A DNA stretch of 64,000 nt. Origin: Clostridiales bacterium (lineage in GTDB: Bacteria; Bacillota; Clostridia; Lachnospirales; Lachnospiraceae). The notes beneath the pieces are model-generated. The model made no database searches and had not been told where the DNA came from. It saw only the letters and a program-made list of their open reading frames with translations. Positions 8,826 through 21,102 of this stretch are shown here, piece by piece; within the stretch, counting starts at the first letter, position 1, and the number at the start of each line of letters is the position of its first letter. The position numbers and the translations under genes are program-made. The stretch lies in assembly GCA_012523775.1 (NCBI GenBank), contig JAAYTK010000019.1, positions 1 to 64,000 on the forward strand, in the 5' to 3' direction.

Positions 8826-9485
8826 ATGTTTAGTCAGGCAATGTTGGAATTAATCGGTATCGGAATTTTGGAGACGCTATATATGACTATATTGTCCTCT
8901 GTATTGGCTTATATACTTGGACTTCCTCTTGGAATACTGTTAGTGATAACTGACAAGGATGGGATAGCTCCCATGGTGACTATAAACCGAATCATAGGAT
9001 TTATAGTTAATATATTTCGTTCTATCCCGTTTGTCATACTATTGGTAGCCTTACTCCCCTTTACAAGGATGGTTGTCGGAACTACACTTGGACCAAACGC
9101 ATTGGTTGTACCATTGGTTATAGGATCGGCACCCTATATTGCAAGGCTTGTGGAATCCTCTTTAAAGGAAGTGGACCATGGAGTAATAGAGGCGGCACAG
9201 TCTATGGGAGCTTCTCCTTCTCAGATTGTGTTTAAGGTACTTATTCCCGAGGCTATGCCATCGCTTATCATGGGAGGAGCCATTGCGGTAATAACCATTC
9301 TTAGTTATTCGGCAATGGGCGGATTTGTCGGAGCAGGAGGTCTGGGGACCTTAGCTATTAACTATGGATATTACCGGTATCAGGTTAATATTATGCTAAT
9401 AACCATAGCCATACTGGTGCTTATCGTACAGGGCTTTCAGGAGCTCGGAGGAAGGCTGATGAGGCGATTCGACAAGAGATTATAA
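8826..9485 (+). CDS. metI: methionine ABC transporter permease
   Basis: MetI family (GLPLGILL, RSIPFVILLVALLPFTR); ATG at 8826 after metN stop. Confidence 0.93.
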   Translation: MFSQAMLELIGIGILETLYMTILSSVLAYILGLPLGILLVITDKDGIAPMVTINRIIGFIVNIFRSIPFVILLVALLPFTRMVVGTTLGPNALVVPLVIGSAPYIARLVESSLKEVDHGVIEAAQSMGASPSQIVFKVLIPEAMPSLIMGGAIAVITILSYSAMGGFVGAGGLGTLAINYGYYRYQVNIMLITIAILVLIVQGFQELGGRLMRRFDKRL

Positions 9486-9523
9486 AAAATAGAATAAATC
9501 TAAAATATATTGGAGGGATTAAT

Positions 9524-10342
9524 ATGAAAAAAATTATAGTTATCTTAACACTTATAGCACTATTTGTAGGCGTGCTTGGAGGATGCGCCAACAGTAAGGA
9601 TAAGGGGAAGCCGAAAAAGATAGTTGTAGGTGCGAGTATTACACCTCATGCTGAAATCCTTGAAGTAGCTAAGGGTGTATTGGAATCAAAAGGCTTTGAG
9701 CTTGAAATCAAAGAATATAATGATTATGTTCAGCCTAATGTAGCCTTGGATGCAGGGGATCTAGATGCGAATTATTTCCAGCATCAGCCGTATCTGGATC
9801 AATTTAATGCGGATAGGGATATGGATCTTGTGTCTGTGGCAATTATCCATTATGAGCCCTTTGGCGTATATCCTGGTAAGACAAAGAGTATAGAAGAGCT
9901 TAAGGACGGAGCCGAGATATCCATTCCTAATGACGGAACCAATGAGGCAAGAGCGCTTCTTTTATTAGAGGCTCAGGGACTGATTAAGCTTGCCGACGGC
10001 GTAGGTATGGAAGCAACCGTAATCGATATCGTGGAGAATCCCAAAAATCTTGTTATCCATGAAATTGAAGCCGCTCAGCTTGCCCGTTCACTACAGGATG
10101 TGGATTTAGCCGTAATCAACGGTAACTTTGCCATACAGGCAGGACTAAATGTTGCTAAGGATGCCATAGCCGTAGAGGATAAGGATTCGGTAGCGGCAGA
10201 AACCTATGGAAATGTTATCGCGGTAAGAAAAGGCGATGAAAACAGAGAGGAAATTAAAGCTCTTGTAGAAGCCCTAAAGAGTGACGAGGTTAAAGAATTT
10301 ATTGACTCCACATATGAAGGGGCAGTCGTTCCGAAATTTTAA
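9524..10342 (+). CDS. metQ: methionine-binding lipoprotein (MetQ/NlpA)
   Basis: Lipobox GVLGGCA; NlpA motifs (DANYFQHQPYLDQFN, VINGNFA). Confidence 0.93.
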   Translation: MKKIIVILTLIALFVGVLGGCANSKDKGKPKKIVVGASITPHAEILEVAKGVLESKGFELEIKEYNDYVQPNVALDAGDLDANYFQHQPYLDQFNADRDMDLVSVAIIHYEPFGVYPGKTKSIEELKDGAEISIPNDGTNEARALLLLEAQGLIKLADGVGMEATVIDIVENPKNLVIHEIEAAQLARSLQDVDLAVINGNFAIQAGLNVAKDAIAVEDKDSVAAETYGNVIAVRKGDENREEIKALVEALKSDEVKEFIDSTYEGAVVPKF

Positions 10343-10367
10343 TAATGATATAAATACCAATTATGAC

Positions 10368-10397
10368 GAGGGGGATGTTTTCTAAAACATCCCCCTC
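10368..10397 (+). terminator. terminator after metNIQ
   Basis: GAGGGGGATGTTTT-CT-AAAACATCCCCCTC, 14-bp perfect stem. Confidence 0.75.
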
Positions 10398-10506
10398 ATT
10401 TGTAAAAAATTACATAGGCATATTATCGTTGATTTATTGCGGGAAAGAGTATTATATGCTACTATTAACTTGGGATGTAGCACTAATTAGATAAGGGGGG
10501 ATACAG

Positions 10507-11622
10507 ATGAGAAGACTATTAAAGCTTAAGCGGAATTATCTGTTATTTTTATTTCCGTTATCTTTTTTATTGATTTTTATAGCAAGAAAGAGCAGTGTAT
10601 TTGCTGAAAATATATATGCTTTACGTATCTACAAATGGTTATCACAATTTGTTTCCCTTATTACCGGTCTCGTACCGATATCCTTAGCAGAGCTTCTTAT
10701 TATTTTTCTTCCGATTATCCTGATAATATTATTGACAAGATTTATAATACGCCTAATAAAGGACAAAGACAACAGGGGAATAAATGCCGCTAAGGGCCTG
10801 ATAAATATACTATGTGCTCTAAGTGTGGTCGTGTTTGCATTTACCCTTTTGGGCGGTCTTAATTATTACAGGTATAACTTTAGCTATTATTCTAATCTTG
10901 AGGTTGATAAATACTCAGTGGAGGAATTATACGGTTTAACCAAGACGCTGGCAGAACAGGCCAACGATCTTAGGAGCAAAGTGCCAGTGGTAGATGATAA
11001 TGGAGTATTCAAGTTGTCAATGAACAATTTTGAGCTTGCTAAGGAGGCTAACAGGGCAATGAAGAGCCTGTCGGAAGAATATCCTGTCTTTAGGGGCAGG
11101 TATGCTCCTCCCAAGCCGGTTCTTCTGTCGTCACTCATGTCATATGCTGAGATTACGGGAATATTTATACCCTTTACAATGGAAGCCAATGTGAATGTCG
11201 ATATAGAGGATTTCTCAATACCTTATACCATGTTGCATGAGATGGCGCACCAACGGGGATTTATGAGAGAGGATGAGGCGAACTTTATTGCATATTTGGT
11301 AGGTATAAAATCCGGTAATGTGGAATTTATGTACAGCAGTACGATGCTTGCTCTGATTTCATCCGGTAACGCACTGTATAAACAAAATAGTGATATGTAT
11401 TTTGAAATCAGAAGCTCGTATTCGGAGGGAGTGGTAAAGGATATACGGGCACAAATCGAATACTGGACAAAATATGAGGATACGGTAGTTAGTACGGTAT
11501 CTAACAGGATTAACGACACCTACCTAAAGGCTAATGCCCAAGCGGATGGAGTAAAGAGCTATGGTCGAATGGTGGATTTGCTATTGGCCATGTATAGAGC
11601 AGAGCTTATAAAAGAAGAATAA
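10507..11622 (+). CDS. DUF3810-like membrane metalloprotease-type protein
   Basis: Three N-term TMs; HEXXH (YTMLHEMAHQRGF). Confidence 0.75.
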   Translation: MRRLLKLKRNYLLFLFPLSFLLIFIARKSSVFAENIYALRIYKWLSQFVSLITGLVPISLAELLIIFLPIILIILLTRFIIRLIKDKDNRGINAAKGLINILCALSVVVFAFTLLGGLNYYRYNFSYYSNLEVDKYSVEELYGLTKTLAEQANDLRSKVPVVDDNGVFKLSMNNFELAKEANRAMKSLSEEYPVFRGRYAPPKPVLLSSLMSYAEITGIFIPFTMEANVNVDIEDFSIPYTMLHEMAHQRGFMREDEANFIAYLVGIKSGNVEFMYSSTMLALISSGNALYKQNSDMYFEIRSSYSEGVVKDIRAQIEYWTKYEDTVVSTVSNRINDTYLKANAQADGVKSYGRMVDLLLAMYRAELIKEE

Positions 11623-11642
11623 ATCAACTTCACAAGCATATG

Positions 11643-11676
11643 AACAGCCCTAAAAATTTTAGGGTTGTTTTTTTTA
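11643..11676 (+). terminator. Rho-independent terminator
   Basis: AACAGCCCTAAAAATTTTAGGGTTGTTTTTTTT. Confidence 0.85.
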
Positions 11677-11763
11677 TAAGTTATGATATAATTATTAAGT
11701 AAATATTAACAAAATGTTATGTAATTTTCAAAGTTGTAACATTTTGAATTCAAGGAGATTGTT

Positions 11764-12564
11764 ATGAATGCTATAAAGAAACTATTCGTTGCTGCTTTAG
11801 CATTACTGCTGGTTACTGTAAGTCTTAGTGAAGCGACATATGCGGCGGAGCTTACTGACATAGATGCCGTTGCAGATACATATAATGTAGCCGATTCTGA
11901 GACCGACGAGACTGACGCTGAAGCCGTAACCGAGAATATTGAAGACATCGAAGCTGATACGGATTCTGAGGATATATTTGACCCCGAGTTATATGAAATA
12001 TATATTGATGAACAGGGACAAGTATACTATATAGAAAAAGAGCCTAAAGAACCGGAAACCGATGAGGTTATTCAGGAGGAAGAGGCTAAAGAGGAGAAGA
12101 AAGAGCCTACATACTCCAAACTGGATCTCAGACTTTTGGCATGTCTCGTTTATACTGAGGCAGGAAACCAGCCCTATGAGGGAATGCTGGCGGTTGCCAA
12201 TGTGGTATTGAACAGAGTAAAAAGCGATGCTTACTACCATGTGAATACCATTGAGGAAGTAATATTTGATAAAATGTGGGCGGTTCAGTTCTCGGTCACT
12301 ACTAAGAATAAGAAGACTGGAAAGAGCATGATGGATAAAGCACTGGAATCTTATGATTCGGGTAAGTTCTCAGGCAAGAATCCTAAAGCCGAGAAAAAGG
12401 CCATGGAGAAGGCGATAAAGGCAGCAAAAGAGGCCCTTAACGGCAAGAATAACATAGGCGATTACTTATGTTTTAGGCTGAACAACAGCGGAGCCAAAAA
12501 AATCAAGAAGAAATATAGTGATTATAGGATAATCGGTGACCACATTTTCTATCGTACCAAATAA
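11764..12564 (+). CDS. secreted cell wall hydrolase (SleB/CwlJ-type hydrolase_2 domain)
   Basis: Signal peptide; acidic linker; LLACLVYTEAGNQPYEGMLAVANVVLNRVKS. Confidence 0.88.
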   Translation: MNAIKKLFVAALALLLVTVSLSEATYAAELTDIDAVADTYNVADSETDETDAEAVTENIEDIEADTDSEDIFDPELYEIYIDEQGQVYYIEKEPKEPETDEVIQEEEAKEEKKEPTYSKLDLRLLACLVYTEAGNQPYEGMLAVANVVLNRVKSDAYYHVNTIEEVIFDKMWAVQFSVTTKNKKTGKSMMDKALESYDSGKFSGKNPKAEKKAMEKAIKAAKEALNGKNNIGDYLCFRLNNSGAKKIKKKYSDYRIIGDHIFYRTK

Positions 12565-12585
12565 TTTAATTAAATAAGTATAAAT

Positions 12586-12640
12586 AGGCTGATGCATAAC
12601 AAGTACAGGATTTTTCGGTACTTATTGTATCAGCCTTTTA
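12586..12640 (+). terminator. long-stem terminator
   Basis: AGGCTGATGCATAACAAGTAC ... GTACTTATTGTATCAGCCTTTT. Confidence 0.75.
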
Positions 12641-12776
12641 AAATATCACTTTAATCTTAGTCGATAATGTGCTATTATATGTAATGAACCCATATATGGA
12701 TAATAGTACCGTAATTGGTAATACATATAGAAGACATTTATATACATACAAAAGAATCTTTACAGGAGGTATTTTC

Positions 12777-13616
12777 ATGGATAATTTATTTTCAGGCCTA
12801 GAGGAGTTCGGACTTGACAATTTATCAAATATTAATATATATGACGAGGAAGAAAAGCAGGAGGCTGAGGTTAAGAAAAAAGCGGGCAATACCTTTTCTG
12901 AAGAGGATATTATATTTGATAAGACATTTTCCTGTCCGGTATGCGATACTGACTTTAAAGCAAAGAGCGTCATGACCGGTAAGGTTAAGCTACAAAAGCT
13001 TGATACCGATTTAAGACCAAAATATCTAAAGGCCGATCCCTTAAAATACGATGCTATTCTATGTACCAATTGCGGGTATGCATCCTTAACCAGATTTTTT
13101 AAATATGTTACATATAAACAAGCAGAATTAATTAAAAATACCATATCGGTTAATTATAAGCCAACCGCTGAAACAGAAGGTATATATAGCTATGATGATG
13201 CCATAGCCAGACATAAGATGGCATTGGTAAGCTCAATTGTTAAGAAATCCAAAACATCTGAAAGAGCTTATACCTGTCTGAAGACAGCATGGGTAATCAG
13301 AGGAAAGGCGGAGACACTGCCCGGCGATACTCCAAATTATAAGCAGGTTATAGCTCAGCTTCGTAAAGAGGAATTGGAGTTCATACAGAATGCGTATGAT
13401 GGCTTTTGTGAGGCGTTTATGAAAGAAACATTCCCTATGTGCGGAATGGATGAGAACACGGTTACATTACTTGTGGCTGAGTTGGCGAGAAAAATCGGTA
13501 AATATGATGAATCTTCCAGATGGATATCGAGAGTATTAATCTCCAGAGATGCCAGTGAAAGAATTAAGGACAGAGCAAGAGAAATTAAGGAACTAATAAA
13601 AGAGGGAAAAAATTGA
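12777..13616 (+). CDS. DUF2225-like protein
   Basis: Paired CxxC (CPVCDTDF, CTNCGY); ATG 12777 after AGGAGGT. Confidence 0.75.
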   Translation: MDNLFSGLEEFGLDNLSNINIYDEEEKQEAEVKKKAGNTFSEEDIIFDKTFSCPVCDTDFKAKSVMTGKVKLQKLDTDLRPKYLKADPLKYDAILCTNCGYASLTRFFKYVTYKQAELIKNTISVNYKPTAETEGIYSYDDAIARHKMALVSSIVKKSKTSERAYTCLKTAWVIRGKAETLPGDTPNYKQVIAQLRKEELEFIQNAYDGFCEAFMKETFPMCGMDENTVTLLVAELARKIGKYDESSRWISRVLISRDASERIKDRAREIKELIKEGKN

Positions 13617-14338
13617 AGGAAAAATTACACACAATACCGGTAAACGAAGCATTTGATATTGGTGGTGAATGTCCGGTCTGCAACATGAGAAAAGAACTGG
13701 AAACCAAAGCGATAGACTTCACCATGGGACCCAGTTATATGGAGGATGATGTCCGAGGGGAAACATCCAGGCTGGGCTTTTGCGAAAGACATATCGAGCT
13801 TCTATATAAAAATCAAAACCGCCTTGGACTATCTCTGATTCTAAAAAGTCATATGGATAGAGTGATAAAGGATATAGAAAAGCTTACGGGCAGTAGTTCA
13901 AAGCTTCCTGCACCGGGCATATTTAGAAAGCAGAGCGAGAATTCCGGTGTTGTATCTTATATTGAAAAGCTGGAGGACTCCTGCTATATATGCGAGATGA
14001 TTAACAGGACCTTTGATCGGTATATAGCCACTATATTTTATCTGTACCGGCAGGAGGAAAGCTTTAGGAAGAAGTTCAGAGCTTGCCTTGGCTTTTGTAA
14101 CAGGCATTATGGTATACTTTATAAGCAGGCACCGAAGCATTTAAGCGGCGGACAGCTTAAGGATTTCATCAGTGAATTAAATTCGCTGTATCTCGATAAC
14201 ATGAAAAGAGTCAATGAGGACTTGGAATGGTTTATTAATAAATTTGACTACCGTTATGCAGATGAGCCATGGAAAAATTCAAAGGATGCCTTACCACGGA
14301 CTATCAACAAGACCAATAGCATAATAAAGAGTTCATAG
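13613..14338 (+). CDS. conserved Cys-rich protein (DUF6062-like)
   Basis: TTG start overlapping the previous stop; CPVCNMRKE, CYICEMI, FCNRHYG motifs. Confidence 0.65.
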   Translation: MKEKLHTIPVNEAFDIGGECPVCNMRKELETKAIDFTMGPSYMEDDVRGETSRLGFCERHIELLYKNQNRLGLSLILKSHMDRVIKDIEKLTGSSSKLPAPGIFRKQSENSGVVSYIEKLEDSCYICEMINRTFDRYIATIFYLYRQEESFRKKFRACLGFCNRHYGILYKQAPKHLSGGQLKDFISELNSLYLDNMKRVNEDLEWFINKFDYRYADEPWKNSKDALPRTINKTNSIIKSS

Positions 14339-14655
14339 GATTTGTAACGTTTTGGTATAGAGTTTCTAATTCAGCATATACTAAAAAAGTATAATATACT
14401 AATAATAGTATATTTATATAAATATGGTATATATAGGAATATGAAAAGTTATTACCATAGGGTGATAACTTTTTATTGTTGGAGCGAAACTCTTTCAAAT
14501 ATATGAAATCCCACCTTTATAGAGGTGAAAATTTAAAAAAATGAGAAAAATAGAGAAAACAAGAGATTTTAAGAGCTTTTAACAATATTGCGGTAGAAAT
14601 TTACTAGAAAAGAAGTTGCATATTTAAGATAAATTTACTAATATATTAAATATCT

Positions 14656-14682
14656 TTAGCACTCATTCAGCAAGAGTGCTAA
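14656..14682 (+). promoter_or_regulatory. CIRCE operator (HrcA binding)
   Basis: TTAGCACTC-N9-GAGTGCTAA. Confidence 0.97.
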
Positions 14683-14717
14683 TAATTATCAAAAATTGGA
14701 TATAAGGAGGAATATTA

Positions 14718-16645
<1,928 letters not shown>

Positions 16646-16661
16646 ATATCAATTTATATCC

Positions 16662-16691
16662 GGAGGGTGCAAAGCACCCTCCATGTTTTTT
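16662..16691 (+). terminator. terminator after groESL
   Basis: GGAGGGTGCAAAGCACCCTCC + T tract. Confidence 0.9.
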
Positions 16692-16727
16692 GTAACTTTC
16701 TTTTTTATACCAAGCCGTTTTTATATG

Positions 16728-16756
16728 TTGACAATTGTTTAGGGATTATATATGAT
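16728..16756 (+). promoter_or_regulatory. sigma-A promoter of riboswitch-thiT
   Basis: TTGACA, 17 nt, TATGAT. Confidence 0.7.
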
Positions 16757-16789
16757 ATAACAGAAACTAAATACAATACATATTTTATT

Positions 16790-16890
16790 AGCTAGGGGAG
16801 CACATGCTGAGAGGTATGCACTGCATACTGACCCTCATTACTTGATCCGGGTAATACCGGCGTAAGGAAGCAATCTAGTGTCCCCTCCTA
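16790..16890 (+). promoter_or_regulatory. TPP riboswitch (thi-box)
   Basis: GGGGAGC...CTGAGAGG...GACCCT...ACTTGATCCGGGTAATACCGGCGTAAGGAAG...TCCCCT. Confidence 0.96.
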
Positions 16891-16913
16891 ATTAAATCTA
16901 AGGAGGATTTTTT

Positions 16914-17582
16914 ATGTTTAAAAAACTATTTGATTTTTTCGTTGTAACTGATATCGAGAACCAAAGCTTTTATCCCACCACTGCGGGAAATATAGCATTA
17001 TTGGTTATCATAGCACTTCTTTTCGTGGCTATACTGGCTATCGGCGGAGGAAAGAAAAAGCTCAGTGCTAAGCAATTGGCCTTTTCGGCTGTTGCTATGA
17101 CACTGGCTGTTATCACATCGATATTTACGGTATATGAGTTGCCCTTTGGCGGTTCTATTACTTTATTCAGAATGTTCTTTATTTGCTTTATCGGGTATCT
17201 ATATGGGACAAAGGTCGGTGTTATAACCGGAGCGGCCTATGGAATATTGGACTTTATACTAAAGCCCTTTGCGATAACCCTTATACAGCCACTTCTTGAT
17301 TATCCCGTTGCATTTGGATGTCTGGGACTGGCAGGATTGTTCTCTAAATCAAAATATGGAATAATTAAGGGCTATCTCTTAGGTGTTACCGGAAGATTTA
17401 TCTGTCATGTATTAACAGGAATAATATATTTCTATGAGTATGCCGATGGGAAAAATGTTGTTATATATTCTCTGACATATAATGCATCCTATATAGTTCC
17501 GGAAGCAATACTTACAATATTAATTCTTCTAATACCTGCGGTAAGACAGTCGCTTGGCGAAATAAAGAAGATGGCACAGTAA
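16914..17582 (+). CDS. thiT: energy-coupled thiamine transporter ThiT
   Basis: ThiT/YuaJ-like 6-TM protein downstream of the TPP riboswitch. Confidence 0.92.
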   Translation: MFKKLFDFFVVTDIENQSFYPTTAGNIALLVIIALLFVAILAIGGGKKKLSAKQLAFSAVAMTLAVITSIFTVYELPFGGSITLFRMFFICFIGYLYGTKVGVITGAAYGILDFILKPFAITLIQPLLDYPVAFGCLGLAGLFSKSKYGIIKGYLLGVTGRFICHVLTGIIYFYEYADGKNVVIYSLTYNASYIVPEAILTILILLIPAVRQSLGEIKKMAQ

Positions 17583-17589
17583 GGAGTCG

Positions 17590-18873
17590 TTAACCCTCAG
17601 CCATTCTGGTAACCGCCACATATATGCCTGATAGTCTGTACCAGGTAGGTAAGTCCACAATGCCGGTTACGGGCATGTTAAAGATGCTCTGAAAAGTTCT
17701 GACGGCTTCTGCAGTCTGTTCATTGTATTGACCGGTTACCGCAACCTTTGGAATCAGACTATAGGCATTTCCGATAGCATTAAGCTGTTCCTGTATCATT
17801 CTTACATCGTCTCCGCTGGCTCCTATATTTAGGTTATAGCCGGGCCACGATGCAGGAACTCCGGATACCTGTGGTGCGGTATTGATAAAAATTGAGTTGC
17901 CGTAAAAATGTCTGAGGATACTGATTGCATCATATCCCTGATCGCCTAAATCCTTTGAACCCCATTGTGTCATCCAGTTGGGGCATTGAACTCTGATACC
18001 GTCACAATACTGGGTGAGGATGGGCTGCTTGACATTAGGTCTGGACAGATAATTTACGAATAATGCATCCACAATTAATCCTATATTATCGAAGATATTA
18101 CGTCCGGGTATCCATTTATGGTCAAATGCTGTAGAAGAGGTAAGTGTGAAATTGAAACCCTGGTTGCGATACCATTCAGTAAAGACTCTGTTTAGAGTAA
18201 AAGAAAGAATGGCGAGGACATTAGCCTGTATGGTCGATTCAGGCCAGGTTGCATATATCTCACTTGAAGCAACATTTTTAATATAATCTCTGAATTTAAC
18301 ATAATAATTGGCGGCTGTGGTATCCGTCGGTGGTCCGTCATGTACAATAACATATTCGGGAATAACAACCTGTCGTAATACTATTTCACCTGTTTCTGCC
18401 TCCGGATTTATTTCAGGCTCGGCTATCTTTGGTGGATAGTCGCCCCACAGGGTATGGGGACCAATGACAAACAGAGACCCCTGAGCGTTTGGATCATCAG
18501 TTTCCTCCATGGTTGCGCTTTGTATTGCCGTTACATCTGCAAATACCTGTAGGTTTGAGATACTTACAGGAGTATAATTGGGCTGCATGGTATGGATGTT
18601 ATATTCTGAATAGGGCTGCACATCCGAAGGGGCAAGACTGTAGTCAATAGGCGGAGCAGGCAGCTCTACCTGAGGCGTTATCCCCGAAACATCTGTAGTC
18701 AGTTCTTCCAGCACTACATCCGGCCGTGCAGGAGACGAAATTCTGACAGTGGCGCCTTCCACCGGAAACATATTTGGTGTAACACAACGAATCTGCAATC
18801 TTCCAAGGGATTGAGTCGTTAACTCAGTGGGATATACTCTTATATTCTTATTCCTTTTAGTAATTTTATTCAT
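17590..18873 (-). CDS. peptidoglycan-binding protein, SleC-like spore cortex-lytic enzyme family
   Basis: C-term PG_binding_1 (GDDVRMIQEQLNAIG...VRTFQSIFNMPVTGIVDLPTWYRL); N-term GRLQIRCVTP...VDLPAPP-type region. Confidence 0.75.
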   Translation of the reverse strand: MNKITKRNKNIRVYPTELTTQSLGRLQIRCVTPNMFPVEGATVRISSPARPDVVLEELTTDVSGITPQVELPAPPIDYSLAPSDVQPYSEYNIHTMQPNYTPVSISNLQVFADVTAIQSATMEETDDPNAQGSLFVIGPHTLWGDYPPKIAEPEINPEAETGEIVLRQVVIPEYVIVHDGPPTDTTAANYYVKFRDYIKNVASSEIYATWPESTIQANVLAILSFTLNRVFTEWYRNQGFNFTLTSSTAFDHKWIPGRNIFDNIGLIVDALFVNYLSRPNVKQPILTQYCDGIRVQCPNWMTQWGSKDLGDQGYDAISILRHFYGNSIFINTAPQVSGVPASWPGYNLNIGASGDDVRMIQEQLNAIGNAYSLIPKVAVTGQYNEQTAEAVRTFQSIFNMPVTGIVDLPTWYRLSGIYVAVTRMAEG

Positions 18874-18954
18874 AATTTATACTCCTATCCGGGCTACTTC
18901 TACATATTAATAACTTATGTTTATGTAGCCGGAATGTGATTATGATAATAAGAA

Positions 18955-18990
18955 TAAAAAAATGGCAACCGCTCTTATGAGCGACTGCCA
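18955..18990 (-). terminator. terminator of the Ig-like domain gene
   Basis: Minus strand TGGCAGTCGCTCATAAGAGCGGTTGCCATTTTTTT. Confidence 0.85.
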
Positions 18991-19027
18991 AATTTCATAT
19001 ACATATAAACATATAATTATTAAATAC

Positions 19028-20062
19028 TTATCTTATGGGCTTTAAGCCTACGTGTAAGGAACTTAACTGAGTTTCAGTTATAGCTAAGAATCTTTCCTCA
19101 TATTTTTGCTTTAATTCTGCCATATCAAACCTTGAACTTAAATGTCTGTCCAGTGCTTCTATTAAAGCCTGACCGCTCAGAATATCGGGCAACTCCGAAG
19201 TGTCTTCATTTTCCGATAGGGTACTTGCGGTCGTATTGGTTGTAGATGTGGAATTATCGGTACCTGCACCGGTATCTGTGGCCTGTGCCGCATCTGTAGT
19301 TGAAGCGGAGGTATCGACTGGTTCTACTGAATTAAAAAAATCAAATAAAGCACTTGTCAACTCAACTTCAGACAATATATTGAGTTCGGGATGCTGCTGA
19401 AAATAATCGATTAACAGCGGCACATCCTCGGGATTAGTTACGATAACACTACAGGTAGAAAATTTACGGCTGCCATCCTGATACGTAGCATCGATTTCAG
19501 CAAACACGAATGTCATGCCGTGACTTCTGGCGGTTACGCGTCCACCGGTACTAACCGAAGCAATAGTGGGATCAAAGCTTGAAAATTTAGGTGACTCGGC
19601 AGTATTATAAGGCTTCATTACAACCTCCAACAGGAAGCTCTGTTCAAGACCTATAAACAGTCTGGACCGTGTAAGCTTAACACTGAATGCCGGCGGTCCC
19701 ACAGTAACTTCACAGGTAAGCGGCGTGGTATTAAGACCTCTTCTTACTGTCGCAGTAATAGTTGTTGTTCCCACTTTATTTGCAGTAAAGACACCATCAT
19801 CATTAACAGATGCTATTTCAGGATCAGCTGACCTAAATGTAACCTTAGCATCATTTTCAAGGTTATATACTCTAAGGGTAAATGATTTACCATTTACCAG
19901 AGTAATTGACCTAAGGTTAAGTCTGTATTCGTTATTTTTCTCCTTTTCAATTTCTGATGCCTGGGCTATACTAACTGGAGTCTGCATAATATGTGGCAAA
20001 AAGGTAAAGAAAAGAAGTAAGCCAAGGGAAATTATACATTTAAATAAAAATTTCTTTTTCAA
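19028..20062 (-). CDS. secreted protein with bacterial Ig-like (Big_2) domains
   Basis: Signal peptide; two Big_2-like repeats (DPEIASVNDDGVFTANKVGTTTITA; DPTIASVSTGGRVTARSHGM); low-complexity T/S/A/D linker. Confidence 0.78.
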   Translation of the reverse strand: MKKKFLFKCIISLGLLLFFTFLPHIMQTPVSIAQASEIEKEKNNEYRLNLRSITLVNGKSFTLRVYNLENDAKVTFRSADPEIASVNDDGVFTANKVGTTTITATVRRGLNTTPLTCEVTVGPPAFSVKLTRSRLFIGLEQSFLLEVVMKPYNTAESPKFSSFDPTIASVSTGGRVTARSHGMTFVFAEIDATYQDGSRKFSTCSVIVTNPEDVPLLIDYFQQHPELNILSEVELTSALFDFFNSVEPVDTSASTTDAAQATDTGAGTDNSTSTTNTTASTLSENEDTSELPDILSGQALIEALDRHLSSRFDMAELKQKYEERFLAITETQLSSLHVGLKPIR

Positions 20063-20375
20063 GGCACTTCCTCCGATTTATGGAAATACTATGTCACATC
20101 CTATTTATTCTATACCATACTATATCAACTGTTTTTGTCAGAAACGTGTCATAATCGGGTTTATATTTTAATAAATTGTTACAGAATATGAGAACTGGAA
20201 TTAAGTGTAAACAGAATAAAGTTTTACTACTTGTTTTCCGATATACAATTAATATATAATAATACTATATGTTAACTTCTTAATGGTTTTGTATTTTATA
20301 GTTAGTCTTTGTAAAAAAATTAAATATATTCAGATACCAAGGATAATGTTTAGCAATAAAAAGGAGGTAACTATT

Positions 20376-21071
20376 ATGCAACATATCTTAATAGCAGACG
20401 ATAATCGTGATATTACGGATATATTATCGACCTATTCCAAAATGGAGGGATTTGAGCCTTTAGTTGCCGCAGATGGAGAGGAAGCCATCCGATTATTCAA
20501 CGAATATAAACCGGATGTTGTATTATTGGATGTCATGATGCCAAAGGAGGATGGTTATGAGGTATGCAGAAAGATAAGAAAGAAATCGAATGTACCGGTT
20601 ATTCTCATAACTGCCAGAGGTGAGGATTTTGATAAGATAATGGGACTCGACATAGGAGCTGATGATTATATAGTAAAACCATTTAGTCCGAGAGAGGTTA
20701 TGGCAAGAATAAGGGCTGTTCTTAGAAGGATGGCAAAGACGGACAAGGATAGCACTTCGGAAAACGTTATTACCATAAGTAATCTGGAGATTAATTTAGA
20801 GGAATACACCTTACATATTGGTGGGAAGAAAATTGCCCTTACCAAAAAAGAAATTGAAACGATGTGGACATTAGCATCTAATCCTAACAAAGTGTTTACA
20901 AGAGATAACCTACTTGACAGCCTTTGGGGATTTGATTATTTCGGTGACAGCCGAACGGTGGATTCCCATATCAAGCGTCTTCGTGCTAAGATAGATGCCG
21001 TGGAACATCCTGAATGGAGCATTAAAACCATCTGGGGTGTAGGGTATAAATTCGAATTGCTCGAAGATTAG
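20376..21071 (+). CDS. OmpR/PhoB-family response regulator
   Basis: Receiver (DVVLLDVMMP) and winged-helix C-term; ATG 20376 after AAGGAGGT. Confidence 0.93.
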   Translation: MQHILIADDNRDITDILSTYSKMEGFEPLVAADGEEAIRLFNEYKPDVVLLDVMMPKEDGYEVCRKIRKKSNVPVILITARGEDFDKIMGLDIGADDYIVKPFSPREVMARIRAVLRRMAKTDKDSTSENVITISNLEINLEEYTLHIGGKKIALTKKEIETMWTLASNPNKVFTRDNLLDSLWGFDYFGDSRTVDSHIKRLRAKIDAVEHPEWSIKTIWGVGYKFELLED

Positions 21072-21102
21072 CCAGCCCATAAGGTGAAGGAGTAAATTAG
21101 TT

